A stretch of DNA of 64,000 bases, taken from positions 134,501 to 198,500 of the forward strand of contig CM069765.1 of NCBI GenBank assembly GCA_036169595.1, in the 5' to 3' direction. Positions 22,415 to 35,371 of this stretch are shown in pieces (within the stretch, counting starts at the first letter, position 1; each line of letters begins with the position of its first letter). This stretch comes from Dictyostelium firmibasis. Lineage: Eukaryota; Evosea; Eumycetozoa; Dictyosteliales; Dictyosteliaceae. The position numbers and the translations under genes were made by a program. The notes under the pieces were generated by a model. It was not told the DNA's origin and searched no databases. It was given only the letters and a program-made list of their open reading frames with translations.

Positions 22415-23323
22415 ATTATTTTTATTATAGATAATAAACAACAACAACAACAACATGTCAATTTTCCATGGAAAAGATTAGTAGCAGGAGCAGTTGCAGG
22501 TACAGCAGATGTTTGGGCATGTCATCCACTTGATCGTATAAAGACACAACTTCAAAATAATCCAGGTAAATCAATAGTTGGTACATTTGGAGATATTGTT
22601 AGCAAAGGTAAAGGATTCACTGGTGGAGTGAATGCATTGTATGAAGGTATTTTACCTATGACAGCAGAGGCAATCTTTAAGGTTGGTATTCGTTATTTTG
22701 CATTCAGTTGGTTTACAGAGCAATATAAAGCCACCGTTTATAATGGTGAAACATTGAATAAGAAACAACAATTTGGTGCCAACTTATTAGGTGGTGCATT
22801 CGCAGGTACAATCGAATCATTCGCAGTGGTTATTCCATGTGAACTCTTAAAGGTACGTCATATGACTCAAGAACACAACAAATCATTTGGTACAGTATTT
22901 AGAGATGTCCTTCGTGAGGAGGGTTTCAAAGGTTTATACAAAGGTGGTAGTGCAACACTCTTACGTCAAATCACAAATCATATGATACGTTTCCCAACTT
23001 TTTATGCAATCTCTGATCATCTCAAAGGTGGTGATCATAGTGTTCATCTCCCAGTTTGGCAAAATCTCTCTGCTGGTGCCATCGCTGGTACCGCTTCAAC
23101 CCTCTTCAATAATCCTTTGGATACAATTAAAACTCGTATGCAAAAACAAGGTCAAAATCAAACAACAATGCAAGTAGTCAGAGGTATCTACCAAGAAACT
23201 GGTTTCAAAGGTTATTGGGCTGGTGTCATCCCAAGAATTTTAAGAGTTGCCCCTGGCCAAGCTATCACTTGGGCTGTCGTTGAATTAGTAATGGGTATTT
23301 TAGAACCAACAAAAAAACATTAG
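22240..23323 (+). CDS. Mitochondrial solute carrier (SLC25 family)
   Basis: Two exons, 22240-22255 and 22431-23323, 302 residues. Three carrier repeats with the signature P-x-[DE]-x-x-[KR] are present: HPLDRIKTQLQ, IPCELLKVRHM and NPLDTIKTRMQ, each followed later by the G-aromatic-G type text (ALYEGILP, GLYKGGSA, GYWAGVIP). Each repeat predicts two membrane helices, six in total, in the inner mitochondrial membrane. The pattern is closest in feel to the tricarboxylate/succinate-fumarate group, but the substrate cannot be read off safely. The first exon is tiny (five codons and one base), leading into a QQQQQ run, a start set by phase. Confidence 0.88.
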
Positions 23324-23480
23324 AATTATAAAAAAAAAAAAAAAAATAATAAAAAAAATAATAATAATGTAAAAAAAAAAAAGTAAAATATACACATTTA
23401 TAACCTCTATTGATAAAAATTTTTTTTTTTTTTTTTTTTTTTTCTCTCTAAAATGATTATTATTATTTTTTTTTTTTTTT

Positions 23481-24144
23481 TTAATCATCTTCTTTAAATT
23501 TATTATTTTTTGCATCTTGTTTTGAAATTATTTTTAAACCAGTTGTATGTTTAAAATCTAAAACACCAGCTTTTGAAATTCTCATTGCAAGTTGTTCAAT
23601 TTTAAAAGAATCACTACCACCGAATTCATCGAAACCAACACATCTATCCACTGCAATACCATTGGAAAAGAAAACCAATGTTGGTAAAACTCTAACACCT
23701 AATTTTCCTGTAAAAAATTGAGCTTTCTCAGCATTTATCTTTAAAAATTTTGTACCTAAATGTGTTTTTGCTAATATATCCAAACTTTTGTCCAAAATTT
23801 TACATCTTTGAAAATCTGAGTGATAAAAATGAACTACAACATTATCTGTACCTGTAACTTCTTTTAAAAAATCTTGTTCATCAATTTCTTTTAATTCACC
23901 ATGTGTTGATAGAAATTGTTGTTTTAACTTTGATCTTTTATTAAAAAAAAAAAAAAAAAAAAATTAGTATTACTACCATAGTTGTGTTGTGTACATTAAT
24001 GTTTTTATTATTGGCTGTTTTTTTTTTTTTTTTTCAAACATACTCTTCTTTTAATTGTTTGATTCTTTGTTCCCTAATTTTAGATAATTCATCATCATCA
24101 TCAAAATCTTCATCTAATCCATTGTTTGTATTGTTTTCTGACAT
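23481..24144 (-). CDS. txndc9: Thioredoxin-domain protein 9 (PhLP3/TXNDC9-like)
   Basis: Two exons, 24144-24044 and 23934-23481, joined in phase, 184 residues. An acidic N-terminus (DEDFDDDDELSKIREQRI) leads to a helix, then a phosducin-like thioredoxin fold: HGELKEIDEQDFLKEV, VVVHFYHSDFQRCKILDKSL, TKFLKINAEKAQFF and VRVLPTLVFFSNG. The usual CxxC is reduced to a single Cys (RCK), as in this family, so it is not a classical thiol reductase. Known relatives modulate the CCT chaperonin and so actin and tubulin folding; this window also holds an actin gene, but that proximity carries no weight. It is convergent with the carrier gene. Confidence 0.85.
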
Positions 24145-24431
24145 TATGTTGAAGAAGATTTGTGTGTTTGAAATTTGTTTTTGATTTTTTTCAACAAATG
24201 ATTTTTTTTCCCATTTTTTTTTTTTTTTTTTTTTTCAATTTTTTAATTTTTTAATTTTTATTTTTTTTTTTTAATTTTTTATTTATTTTAAATTTTCCAT
24301 TTCAAATAGACTATCCTTTTTCTCTGTAAAAAAAGAAAAAGAAGAAAAAGAAGAAGAAAAAGAAGAAAAAGGAAAAAAAGATAAATAAAAAATAATATAA
24401 TAAAAATAATTATAGTTTAATTTAAATTAGA

Positions 24432-25274
24432 ATGTCAGAATATGGTAAAGCAGGTAGTGGTGGTTTACAAAGTTCACAATATGATAATATAGATAGAAGA
24501 GAAAGACAAAAACAATTAGTATTAGAACATGTAGATGTTTCAAAGGATCCATATATCATTTCCAATCATATCGGTTCATTTGAATGTAGATTATGTTTAA
24601 CTGTTCATAACAATGTTGGTAATTATTTAGCACATACTCAAGGTAAAAAACATCAAACTCATTTGGCACGTCGTGCTGCAAAAGAACAAAGAGAAAATCC
24701 TGCTTCAAAAAATAATAATTATATGTAAGTCTCTCTCTCTCACTCACTCACTCACTCAGTCTCTCTCTCACCCACTCTCTCCCCCCATGTGTTCTTCATT
24801 TTATTGCAATAAAAAAAATGAAATCCATATTAATACAATATAATTATCTGTTAAATTTGAAATTTTTTAAAATTAATAATAAAATAATTAACAAATCATA
24901 TATAAATAACAAATAGTCAAACAACAAGTAGAGTTATACATAAAAAAACAATTAAAATTGGTAGACCAGGTTATAAGATTATAAAACAAAGAGATTCAAA
25001 AACTGGACAATTAAGTTTACTTTTTCAAATTGACTATCCAGAGATTGAATCTGGATTACAACCAAGACATAGAATTATGTCAGCATTTGAACAAAGAGTT
25101 GAACAACCAAATAAAGATTATCAATATTTATTATTTGCAGCTGAACCTTATGAAACCATAGCCTTCAAAATACCAAATAAAGAGATAGATAGAACTACCG
25201 GTCCTGATGGTAAATTCTTTACTCATTGGGATAGAAATAAAACATTTACTTTGCAATTATATTTTAAAGAATAA
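24432..25274 (+). CDS. sf3a2: Splicing factor 3A subunit 2 (SF3A66/Prp11)
   Basis: Two exons, 24432-24724 and 24917-25274, 216 residues. N-terminal part: DYGKAG-like start (SEYGKAGSGG), DRRERQKQLVLE, then a matrin-type C2H2 zinc finger (FECRLCLTVHNNVGNYLAHTQGKKHQ without gaps). C-terminal part: IKIGRPGYKIIKQRDS, LLFQIDYPEIESGLQPRHR, AAEPYETIAFKIP and THWDRNKTF, almost word for word the conserved SF3A2 core. It is part of U2 snRNP and needed for branch-site recognition. The proline-rich tail of animal SF3A2 is absent. The intron starts with a (TC/AC)-rich stretch (CTCTCTCACTCACTCACT), unusual in this A/T genome. Confidence 0.93.
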
Positions 25275-25823
25275 ATAAAAAAAAAAAGTAAAAAAAAAAA
25301 AAGGTATAAAAAAAAAAAAAGTATAAAAAAAAAAAAAGAAAAAAGAAAAGAAAAAAAAACGATAAAAGAAAAGAAATAAATATCTAAAATTTGTACATAT
25401 CTACTTAAAAAACTTATTTAAAATTAAGATTTCAATTCAAGATTTAAAACTCTCATTAATTTTTTAAATTATTTTTTATTTTTCATTTTTTTTTTATTTT
25501 AATATTATTTTTTTTTTTTTAATTTTTGAAATTTTTTTTTTTTTTATTTTTTTTTTTTATTTTTTTATTTTAATTTTTTTTTTTTTTTTTGATACAACAA
25601 TTTTAAATAGAATAAAAATAGATATAAAATTTTTTTTTTTTTAATTATTAAATTAAAATATATGTTCATATATTTTTTTTTAATAAAAAAAAAAAAATAA
25701 TAAATAATAGAAACTTAATTCATTATTATTATTATTTAATCTTAAAAAAACTAAATAAAATAAATTAATAGTAAAAAAAAAAAAAAAAACAAAAAAAAAA
25801 AAAAAAAAAAAAAATATGATAAC
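25275..25823. other. Intergenic, homopolymer-rich
   Basis: A and T runs between the SF3A2 stop and the next gene. No gene, RNA or repeat family seen. Confidence 0.5.
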
Positions 25824-28800
25824 ATGGGTTTTTTAACACCAAAGAAAACAAAAAAGGGAAAGGATAAAAATGATTCCAATGATAATAGTTTTGATGGGGG
25901 CAGTAGTTATAATAACAATCAACCACTTACCTACACTCCAACGGCTATTAAAACTCCAAATAATAAATCTATGTCACAGTCGCACTCATCAATACCAACA
26001 CTTTCATCTTCACCATCTTTAAATTATCCCCCTTCAAACAATAGCAATAACTTTGGTAATAATAATAATGAAGTTATTTCAATTTTTAATAACAATTTTA
26101 ACTACAATAGTGTAAACAATACTAGTAATATAAAATATACACATAGATTATCGACACCACCAGCATTACAACCACAACAACAACAAGCAATTAAAGATTT
26201 ACTCGGTTCAACGACACCTTCAACCTATCAAACTCCATCACCCATTTCAAAATTCTCAGGAAAATCACAACCATCTACACCAACTTCACCACCACAACCA
26301 TTCCTATCATCAATAGGTATACCAACAACACCGACAACAACAACAACAACGACAACAACAACAACAACAACAACAACAAATACAATATTACAGCCAATGG
26401 CATTGCAACAATATCCATCCCAATCAACAGTACCAACACTTCAACCATTGGCATTAAACACAATAAAACCACATCAACATCAACATCAACATCAACATCA
26501 ACATCAACATCAACATCAACATCAACATCAACATCAACATCAACATCAACATCAACATCAACATCAACAACAAAATTTAAGAGGTGAAGGTGAATATGAA
26601 AATAAATTAAAAAAGAATTTATCAGTTTGGGTATCTCCAGTTTCAAACAAAAAGAATAAGTTGAATCATTGGCAATCATGTTCAGACTTAGAACTATATA
26701 ATAAATTAAAGGTTAGGGAGCCAGAGTTTGCTCAATCAATGTCATGTGCAGTGTCACCATTTCACTATTTAAAGATTCATTATGATTTGGATAATTTTGA
26801 TAATGGTTTACAGTTTGGTACGGATTCTTTCTCTGATGGCTTCAAAGTAGATTTAAATTTCGATGGTTACACTGAATGGTATAAAGGTATGAATAGAAAA
26901 GTAAAGAATAGAATTCATTCAAATGGTAAATCCCATCATAAAGCTTCAAATGATGCAATGAATAGTAATAATAATGGTAATGGTGTTTTTAATGGAAGTA
27001 ATCATCATCATGGTGAGGATAAAAGTCCACTCAAGAAGATGGTTAAATCATTAAAGAGTGGTAATAGTAGTAAGAAAGAGCAACAACTATTGGCACAACA
27101 ACTATTGATAGCACAACAACAGCAACAGCAACAATTGGTTCATCAACAACAACAATTAGCACAACAACAACTCCACCAACAAATTCAAAAAATCATTGAA
27201 ATCATTCCAATTAAAGTCAATGATGAACAGAAACAACATTTGGATTTCCTTAGAAGACATGAAAGTAAATCGGTTGCTCCAACCTCTCCAACTATTAAAG
27301 CAATTCAAGCTGCTGGAGGCACAGACAATTCCAATGTAAATATAGATAATGTGAATTTGAATGGTGGTAGTGGTGATGATAATAATAATATAGCATTAGC
27401 TACAACCAATATAACAACACCTACAATTGTTGATGGTAATAGGCAACAATCAACACCAAACACACTATTGCTTAGTGGTGATAGTATTGATTTATTGAAT
27501 GCTTTAAACAAAGAAAATAATAATACAGTTGGAGGAGATGGTAACAATAATATAGATGATAATAATAGTGTTAGTAGGGAAGAGATGGAAAATATATTAA
27601 AAAAGAGTCAACAAGATTCAAATAAGGATTTAGGTAGTGTTTATGGTGTCAATGGTGAGGATTCAAATAGTGGTTCACCGACATTTCAAGATTTTCAATC
27701 ATCTGCAGCAGCCGCCAATGGTGGTTTAGATGATAAATCACAAACTGGCTTTAAAAAGCTTGGTGAAAAGATCCTTTCATTCTTTAGGAGTAGAAAGAGT
27801 TCTGATAATTTAAATAATAGTAATAATAGTGTACCAATTACAAACATAAGTCCTGGTAGACAACAACACCAACAATACCAGCAACAGAATCAACAATCTC
27901 TACAACAACAACAACAGCAATTTGTAGCAAGAACCCAATCATCATCTTCTATAGTTTACTCATCAAGTGCGCAACAACAATTACAATTCCAACAAAACAG
28001 TATGTCATCACAATCATTACAATCACATCTCAATTCACTTAACGGTGGAATTAATGGCAGTAATAATAACAATAATAATGGTAGTAGTATAAATGGTGGT
28101 AGTAATAGTGGTGGAAGTAATAGTAATAGCACTCAGCAATTACCAGATCAAATGGGATTGTTTAATATACTCACACAACATCAACAACAACAACAACAAT
28201 TAATGATGAATGGTGGTTTAGGTGTTGGATTGGTGGGTACTACTGGTATCGGTGGTGATAGTCCACCTGCATTATCAAGATCGCAGTCACATGCATCATT
28301 TCAAGGTAAATTTACACCAATTATCATTATGGAGGATGGTTCATTACACTTAACACCAAGAGTATTGCCATTCAATGTTAGAGGTGGTAGTAATAATAGA
28401 ACAACACCACCATTTTTAACACCAAATACTAGTCAAACAAATTTATCTTCACTTGTACATAATAATAGCAATAAAAATAACAATAATAACAATAATTCAG
28501 ATAATATTAATAATAATAATAATAATAACAATAATAATAGTAATAAACAAACTGCAAATAATACAACCAATGATTTCAGTTTCGATCAAAATACAGATCT
28601 TCGTTCATCTACCAATTCATTAACAGTTGGTAGTAATAGTAATTTTAGTTCATTAAAGAATTCTTTAAATTTAGAGAATCCTGAAAAAAATATTAACAAT
28701 AATGATAAAAATGTTGAAAATAACAATTTTATTAATGAAAATAATAATGAAAATAGAAATTTTGAACATAATGAAAACAATAAAAACAATAAAAACAATG

Positions 28801-29591
28801 AAAACAATAAAAATAATGAAAATAATGAAAGTAACATCAGCGTTGATAGTATTAAAGTTGATATTGTTGCATTAGATTCAATAAATGTAAATAGTAATAA
28901 TATTAATATATCACTCAATAATAGTATTAATAATGAAAATATTGGTGATTATAATAATAAAAATAATAAAAATAATAATAATAATAATTTAAATATTGAA
29001 CCTGTAAATTATAATGGTGGGGAAAAAGATTCCCTAAGAATTAGTAGAGAGAATAATTTAATAAATAGTAATAATTCATTAAGAACATCAAATGAAAAGA
29101 GAGACTTAAATACTGGCAATAATAATAGTATAATTGAAAATAATAATAATAATAATAATAATAAATCATTAAATAATAGTAGTAATAATAAAAATTATAG
29201 AAGTTATAGTAATGATTATGACTTACAAGATGATATAGATCGTTTGAATTTTAATAAATTACAAACAGAGATTAAACAAATATTCGGTCATAATAGTGGT
29301 GGTCATCGTAGTAGTGGTGGTAGTAACAACAATAGACATAAAGATAGTGTTGGCGATAAAGATATGGATCCTGAATATTATTCTAGTAGTGACGAAGATG
29401 ACGATTCAATGGATGACAGTTTATTGTCTTCTCCTGATCCTTCACCACCTCACATCTTCTTTTTCAAAACTATTCATCAACCTAATAAACAAAATGTAAA
29501 GAAATCCTTTACTCCTTTAAAATTTAATCAACAACTTCAACAAAATAATAATAATAATAATAGTGATCTTGGCAGTTCAATTTTGGAGTAA
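25824..29591 (+). CDS. Large low-complexity protein of unknown function
   Basis: Single exon, 1255 residues, from MGFLTPKKTKKGKDKNDSND to the stop. I do not recognise a known domain. Two stretches look folded: residues about 268-380 (VWVSPVSNKKNKLNHWQSCS, LKVREPEFAQSMSCAVSPFH, DLNFDGYTEWYKGM) and about 850-880 (FTPIIIMEDGSLHLTPRVLP). Between them are poly-Thr, a His-Gln run of some 16 repeats from (CATCAA)n, Gln blocks and an Asn/Ser/Gly-rich region. The C-terminal third is Asn-rich, ending with an acidic patch (SSSDEDDDSMDDS) and a basic tail. The many SP/TP sites suggest a phosphorylated regulatory protein; this is inference only. Confidence 0.75.
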   Translation: MGFLTPKKTKKGKDKNDSNDNSFDGGSSYNNNQPLTYTPTAIKTPNNKSMSQSHSSIPTLSSSPSLNYPPSNNSNNFGNNNNEVISIFNNNFNYNSVNNTSNIKYTHRLSTPPALQPQQQQAIKDLLGSTTPSTYQTPSPISKFSGKSQPSTPTSPPQPFLSSIGIPTTPTTTTTTTTTTTTTTTNTILQPMALQQYPSQSTVPTLQPLALNTIKPHQHQHQHQHQHQHQHQHQHQHQHQHQHQHQHQQQNLRGEGEYENKLKKNLSVWVSPVSNKKNKLNHWQSCSDLELYNKLKVREPEFAQSMSCAVSPFHYLKIHYDLDNFDNGLQFGTDSFSDGFKVDLNFDGYTEWYKGMNRKVKNRIHSNGKSHHKASNDAMNSNNNGNGVFNGSNHHHGEDKSPLKKMVKSLKSGNSSKKEQQLLAQQLLIAQQQQQQQLVHQQQQLAQQQLHQQIQKIIEIIPIKVNDEQKQHLDFLRRHESKSVAPTSPTIKAIQAAGGTDNSNVNIDNVNLNGGSGDDNNNIALATTNITTPTIVDGNRQQSTPNTLLLSGDSIDLLNALNKENNNTVGGDGNNNIDDNNSVSREEMENILKKSQQDSNKDLGSVYGVNGEDSNSGSPTFQDFQSSAAAANGGLDDKSQTGFKKLGEKILSFFRSRKSSDNLNNSNNSVPITNISPGRQQHQQYQQQNQQSLQQQQQQFVARTQSSSSIVYSSSAQQQLQFQQNSMSSQSLQSHLNSLNGGINGSNNNNNNGSSINGGSNSGGSNSNSTQQLPDQMGLFNILTQHQQQQQQLMMNGGLGVGLVGTTGIGGDSPPALSRSQSHASFQGKFTPIIIMEDGSLHLTPRVLPFNVRGGSNNRTTPPFLTPNTSQTNLSSLVHNNSNKNNNNNNNSDNINNNNNNNNNNSNKQTANNTTNDFSFDQNTDLRSSTNSLTVGSNSNFSSLKNSLNLENPEKNINNNDKNVENNNFINENNNENRNFEHNENNKNNKNNENNKNNENNESNISVDSIKVDIVALDSINVNSNNINISLNNSINNENIGDYNNKNNKNNNNNNLNIEPVNYNGGEKDSLRISRENNLINSNNSLRTSNEKRDLNTGNNNSIIENNNNNNNNKSLNNSSNNKNYRSYSNDYDLQDDIDRLNFNKLQTEIKQIFGHNSGGHRSSGGSNNNRHKDSVGDKDMDPEYYSSSDEDDDSMDDSLLSSPDPSPPHIFFFKTIHQPNKQNVKKSFTPLKFNQQLQQNNNNNNSDLGSSILE

Positions 29592-29687
29592 ATTAAACCT
29601 TTCAAAAAAAAAAAAAATAAAAAAATAAAATTTTTTTTTTTCCAAATTATATAAATAAGAGTTTTGTTTATTAATAATTTTTATTGT

Positions 29688-29864
29688 TTAAAAAGTTTCA
29701 TTTTTTTCTTCTTGATTAATATTATTACTATTGTCATCAAAATCACCAAAAGTTTGTTGTTCAAATGAGAATTCCTCAGTTTCTGGTTGAACTTGTTCAG
29801 TTGGTACTATTGGTTGTGGTAATTCAATTGGTGATGGTTGTTGTTCAAATGAAAATGGTTCTGG

Positions 29865-29902
<38 letters not shown>

Positions 29903-30776
29903 GAAAATGTTCTTGACTAGAATACATTGGAATTTCATTTGCTACATTTGTTGTTTGTTGGTTTGTATAAATTTTAGTTGATGATGAAGTTGGTGGTAGT
30001 ACATTAAATAATTGTGGTGGTTGTTCAAAACCATTTGGTGTTGGTATGGTATTATTATTATCATCATCACTACTACTATTACTAGCACTATCTAATAATA
30101 ATGGTACTCTATCAGGGAATAGAGTATTATTACCTCTAATTTTATTGATAACAACAGGTATATAACTACCAACTTTAACAAAACCATTGGCAACGGTTGA
30201 TAATGTATTTGGTGGAATATATTCAACCATTTTATTATAACCAATGATACTGTAACCTTTAACGATATCAAATCCTTCAATACTATAATCCTTAACTTTA
30301 CTTAATTGATCCATTGGTAAATATGATTGTACTAATGTAATTGTATTTGAAACTTTTGAATATGCCCCTATAGTTAAAATTTTAAATAATTATATTAATA
30401 TATATAATAATATAATAATAATAATAATAATAATATAATTTGATAGTAAGTACTTACAACGAATTTTAAGGTTAGATTTTAAATCCTCAATATCTTTGAA
30501 TAAGTTTCTAGCTGGACCAACAGGTATCTTCATATTGACGATATCAGTATATGTTAAATTTATTAAAGCACGACCATCTATGAAATTATCTCTTAAAATA
30601 TCTGCATAGTATGTACCTTGTCTTGCTTGAATAGACCAATTGTACACATCTGAAACACTCCATAATTCAATATTAATAGTGGATGAGGACTCTTCATTTG
30701 TTTTTGATACAATTGAGGTATTATGAATTGTTGTTGGCAACATTCTTTTTTGTTTAATATGTTTTGTATGTGGCAA
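29688..30776 (-). CDS. SAM-domain protein
   Basis: Two exons, 30776-30458 and 30367-29688, in phase, 332 residues. Residues about 35-100 form a sterile alpha motif: LWSVSDVYNWSIQ, YYADILRDNFIDGRALINLT and VGPARNLFKDIEDLK, with the W..V..W and G..L..L pattern. Exon 2 has a segment with short hydrophobic helices (DIVKGYSIIGYNKMVEYIPP, FVKVGSYIPVVINKI), then Asn, Gln-rich (13 Gln) and acidic tail sequence containing two FSFEQQ repeats. SAM domains mediate oligomer or protein-protein contacts; the partner is unknown. The start is the first ATG; the second Met (codon 12) is also possible. Confidence 0.75.
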
Positions 30777-30796
30777 AAAAAGTTATCTTAAACCTG

Positions 30797-30833
<37 letters not shown>

Positions 30834-31260
30834 AAAAATAAAAAGTTTGGAAAAAAAAAAATTAAAAAATTAAAAATAAATAAAAATTAAAAATATCAAT
30901 GACAGCACCTCCAAAAAAGCTGACACATAAGCCATCTGACTCAACAATTTTCAAATTCATCTCTTTAAATGTGTTTTTTATTTTTTATTTTTTATTTTTT
31001 TTATTATTATTTTTTTTTTTATAATTACTATTTAAAAAAAAATAATTTTTATTCATAAAAAATAATTAAATTATACAATTTTTTTTTTTAGCAAAACTTT
31101 TTTTCGTTTTTTTTTTTTTTTATATTTTTATTTATTTATTTTTTTATTTTTTTATTTTTTTTTTTGTATTGAAAAAAAAACTGCTCGTTTTTTAAATATT
31201 TTTTTTTTTTTTTTGTTTGCAAAAATATACAAAGTTAATTACTTTCATTTTTTTAGAAAG
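30777..31260. other. Divergent intergenic region with an orphan exon-like ORF
   Basis: A/T runs, with one island of balanced sequence at 30899-30970: an ATG in A-rich context opens MTAPPKKLTHKPSDSTIFKF, then ISLN and a possible GT donor, after which the sequence is T-only. It reads like a first exon, but I find no convincing second exon. Confidence 0.35.
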
Positions 31261-32853
31261 ATGAAAAGAATAACAAATGTTTTTGGTATATTTAGAAATA
31301 ATATCATTAATTTAAAACTTAATAATAGTATTAATAGTAATAATAATATAAAAAATATAATAAAATATACAACATCTTTATCTCCAGAATCAGTATCAGC
31401 CTTTTCATTAAATAGATTTTATTGCACAAGTTTTGGAATAAATCATAGAAAAAGTAGTAAACAAAAATTCCTTCAAAGTAATAACAATGGTGAAGAAAAT
31501 TTCAAAATTTATAAATCACTTGTAAATAAAAAAAGTGATAAGTTTTTTTATTCAACAATTTTAAATGATTTTTATAGTTTAGGACAATATAATCATGCCA
31601 TTAAAGTTTTCAATGAAATAAGTGGTGATCCAACACTTTCTGATAAATATATATTATCTAGAGTTATATCAATTTATTCACAAATGGGAGAAATGGAAAA
31701 ATGTTTAGAGATTTTCAATGATGATTACAAAGAATTGGATGAAGTTGTTGGTACAATGTTTATCACTGGATATTTAAAAGAATCAAATTTTGAAGAGGCA
31801 ATGAAATGGTTTGAAAAATGTAATAATTTAGAACTTAAAATCGATAGTCAAATGTATATGACATTAATTTTAAAACTTTCAAAAATTGGTCAATATGGTA
31901 TCATCGATATGTTACTAAACCAAATGGAAAGTAAAAAATTGAAGTGTGATGATAAAATTTATACAGCATTATTCAGTGGTTTACAAAATTTTAAAGGTGA
32001 AGGTCATTTAGAACGTTTGGAGAAATATTATCAACAATTAAAAAAAGATGTTAATTTATTTAAAACTATGGATTCAATTTTATTAAAATCAATTGTAGAT
32101 GCATTTTACTCAAAAAAACAATACAGTCAAGTCACTGATTTATACTATGAAATTAAACCAATAATAAATAATTTCGATATTTCAGTGTCATTCGTTTCAA
32201 TCATTAAATCATTTAAAATGGTTAAACCAAAATCTCATGAAGATATCATACAACTTTGGTCATCAGTTTCAAATCCTAAATCAAAACATTATTCAAATTA
32301 TTTTAATTTCATAAATTCTTCAATTGAATATGGTTGGTATACAATCGATCAATTCAATTTACCTGATATCATTGAAGTTGAAATTGAGAAAATTAAAAAT
32401 AAAAATCAAATACAACAACTACATGAACAAGAACATATTTTTCAAACTGATATTTTCATTATAAATCAAATTATTAATTGGCATTTAATTCAAAATGATA
32501 TTCCATTTGCTTGGTCAATCTTTCAATATACTCTCACTAAATCATTGGCTGATGTTAAAACATTTTTCTATGTAATAAAATACCTTTCAACTCATTCAAC
32601 CAATCCAATAGTTTATAATAACATAAAGGAGATTGTTACGAGTAGTTATTATATCTATAGAATATCAAAATCTGAAGAGTATAAAAAAGTAATTTGGATT
32701 CCAATCTTAAAACATTTATCCTCAAATGAATACCAAGAACAATTAATGAAATTACTTAAATTATTAAAAGAATTTACTTTTGAGGATTTATCTTTTTATA
32801 GTAAATCTTTTCCAAATACAACAATAAAAAATCAAAATAATAATAATTATTAA
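31261..32853 (+). CDS. Pentatricopeptide-repeat (PPR) protein, mitochondrial
   Basis: 530 residues from the ATG at 31261; an in-frame ATG at 31213 would add 16 residues but reads T-rich leader sequence, so the downstream start is preferred. The N-terminus (MKRITNVFGIFRNNI...) is basic and hydroxylated, as in mitochondrial presequences. Helical hairpins of PPR type follow from about residue 90: YSTILNDFYSLGQYNHAIKV, LSRVISIYSQMGEMEKCLEI, MYMTLILKLSKIGQYGIIDM and KIYTALFSGLQNF. Plain P-type motifs with no C-terminal DYW or E domain. PPR proteins bind organelle RNA; the target is unknown. Confidence 0.75.
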   Translation: MKRITNVFGIFRNNIINLKLNNSINSNNNIKNIIKYTTSLSPESVSAFSLNRFYCTSFGINHRKSSKQKFLQSNNNGEENFKIYKSLVNKKSDKFFYSTILNDFYSLGQYNHAIKVFNEISGDPTLSDKYILSRVISIYSQMGEMEKCLEIFNDDYKELDEVVGTMFITGYLKESNFEEAMKWFEKCNNLELKIDSQMYMTLILKLSKIGQYGIIDMLLNQMESKKLKCDDKIYTALFSGLQNFKGEGHLERLEKYYQQLKKDVNLFKTMDSILLKSIVDAFYSKKQYSQVTDLYYEIKPIINNFDISVSFVSIIKSFKMVKPKSHEDIIQLWSSVSNPKSKHYSNYFNFINSSIEYGWYTIDQFNLPDIIEVEIEKIKNKNQIQQLHEQEHIFQTDIFIINQIINWHLIQNDIPFAWSIFQYTLTKSLADVKTFFYVIKYLSTHSTNPIVYNNIKEIVTSSYYIYRISKSEEYKKVIWIPILKHLSSNEYQEQLMKLLKLLKEFTFEDLSFYSKSFPNTTIKNQNNNNY

Positions 32854-33164
32854 TAATAAAATAAAATATTATAATATTACTATTTTTGAATTTTTGAATT
32901 TTAAAAAAACTTAAAATTTTAAAATACTAAAAAAGGTGAAATCAAAATAAAGTACTCCAATCTTTAATTTTTTTATATAAAAACCCAAATTTTCTTTTTT
33001 TTTTTTTTTAAAAAAATTTTTAATTTAAATAAATAGTTATAATTAAATAATTCTTTAATTATTTATTTATTTTGTTTTTTTTATAATAAATTTTTATAAT
33101 TATAATTTTTAATAATTTATTGATACTATTAATTTTTTTTTTATTTTGAAAAGGGGAAAAAAAA
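32854..33164. other. Intergenic, A/T runs only
   Basis: Short intergenic stretch; nothing recognisable. Confidence 0.5.
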
Positions 33165-35051
<1,887 letters not shown>

Positions 35052-35371
35052 ATAAAAGGTTTTGTTTGTTTGTGAAAAAAAAAAATATTCACAATATTAC
35101 AACAAAGTTATTAAAATTTCTTTTATCCATGTATAACAAAACAAATTCTAGAAACGAGTTTGTATTATTTGGTTTTTTTTTGTATTTATTTTAAATAACC
35201 CACACACATCGAATTCTTTTTTATTCCAGTAGATTCAGGAAGATTTAATTTGAAAAAGAAAGAGTGGGTAAAAAAAAAAAATTTTTTTTTATTAAGTATA
35301 AAAGGAGAAAAAAAAAAAGAAATACAATAAAAATAAAATAAAAAAATAAAAAAATTAATAGTTTTTAAGAA
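35052..35371. other. Intergenic, promoter of first O-methyltransferase
   Basis: Mostly A/T, with a more balanced patch at 35200-35270 (CCCACACACATCGAATTC, GATTCAGGAAGATT) of the kind that carries regulatory sites. A TATA-like TATAAAAGGAG lies about 70 bp before the ATG. Confidence 0.4.

Noticed and set aside
30092-30280. Alternative minus-strand frame inside the SAM-domain gene
   Set aside because: Overlaps the well-supported exon in another frame and has no domain.
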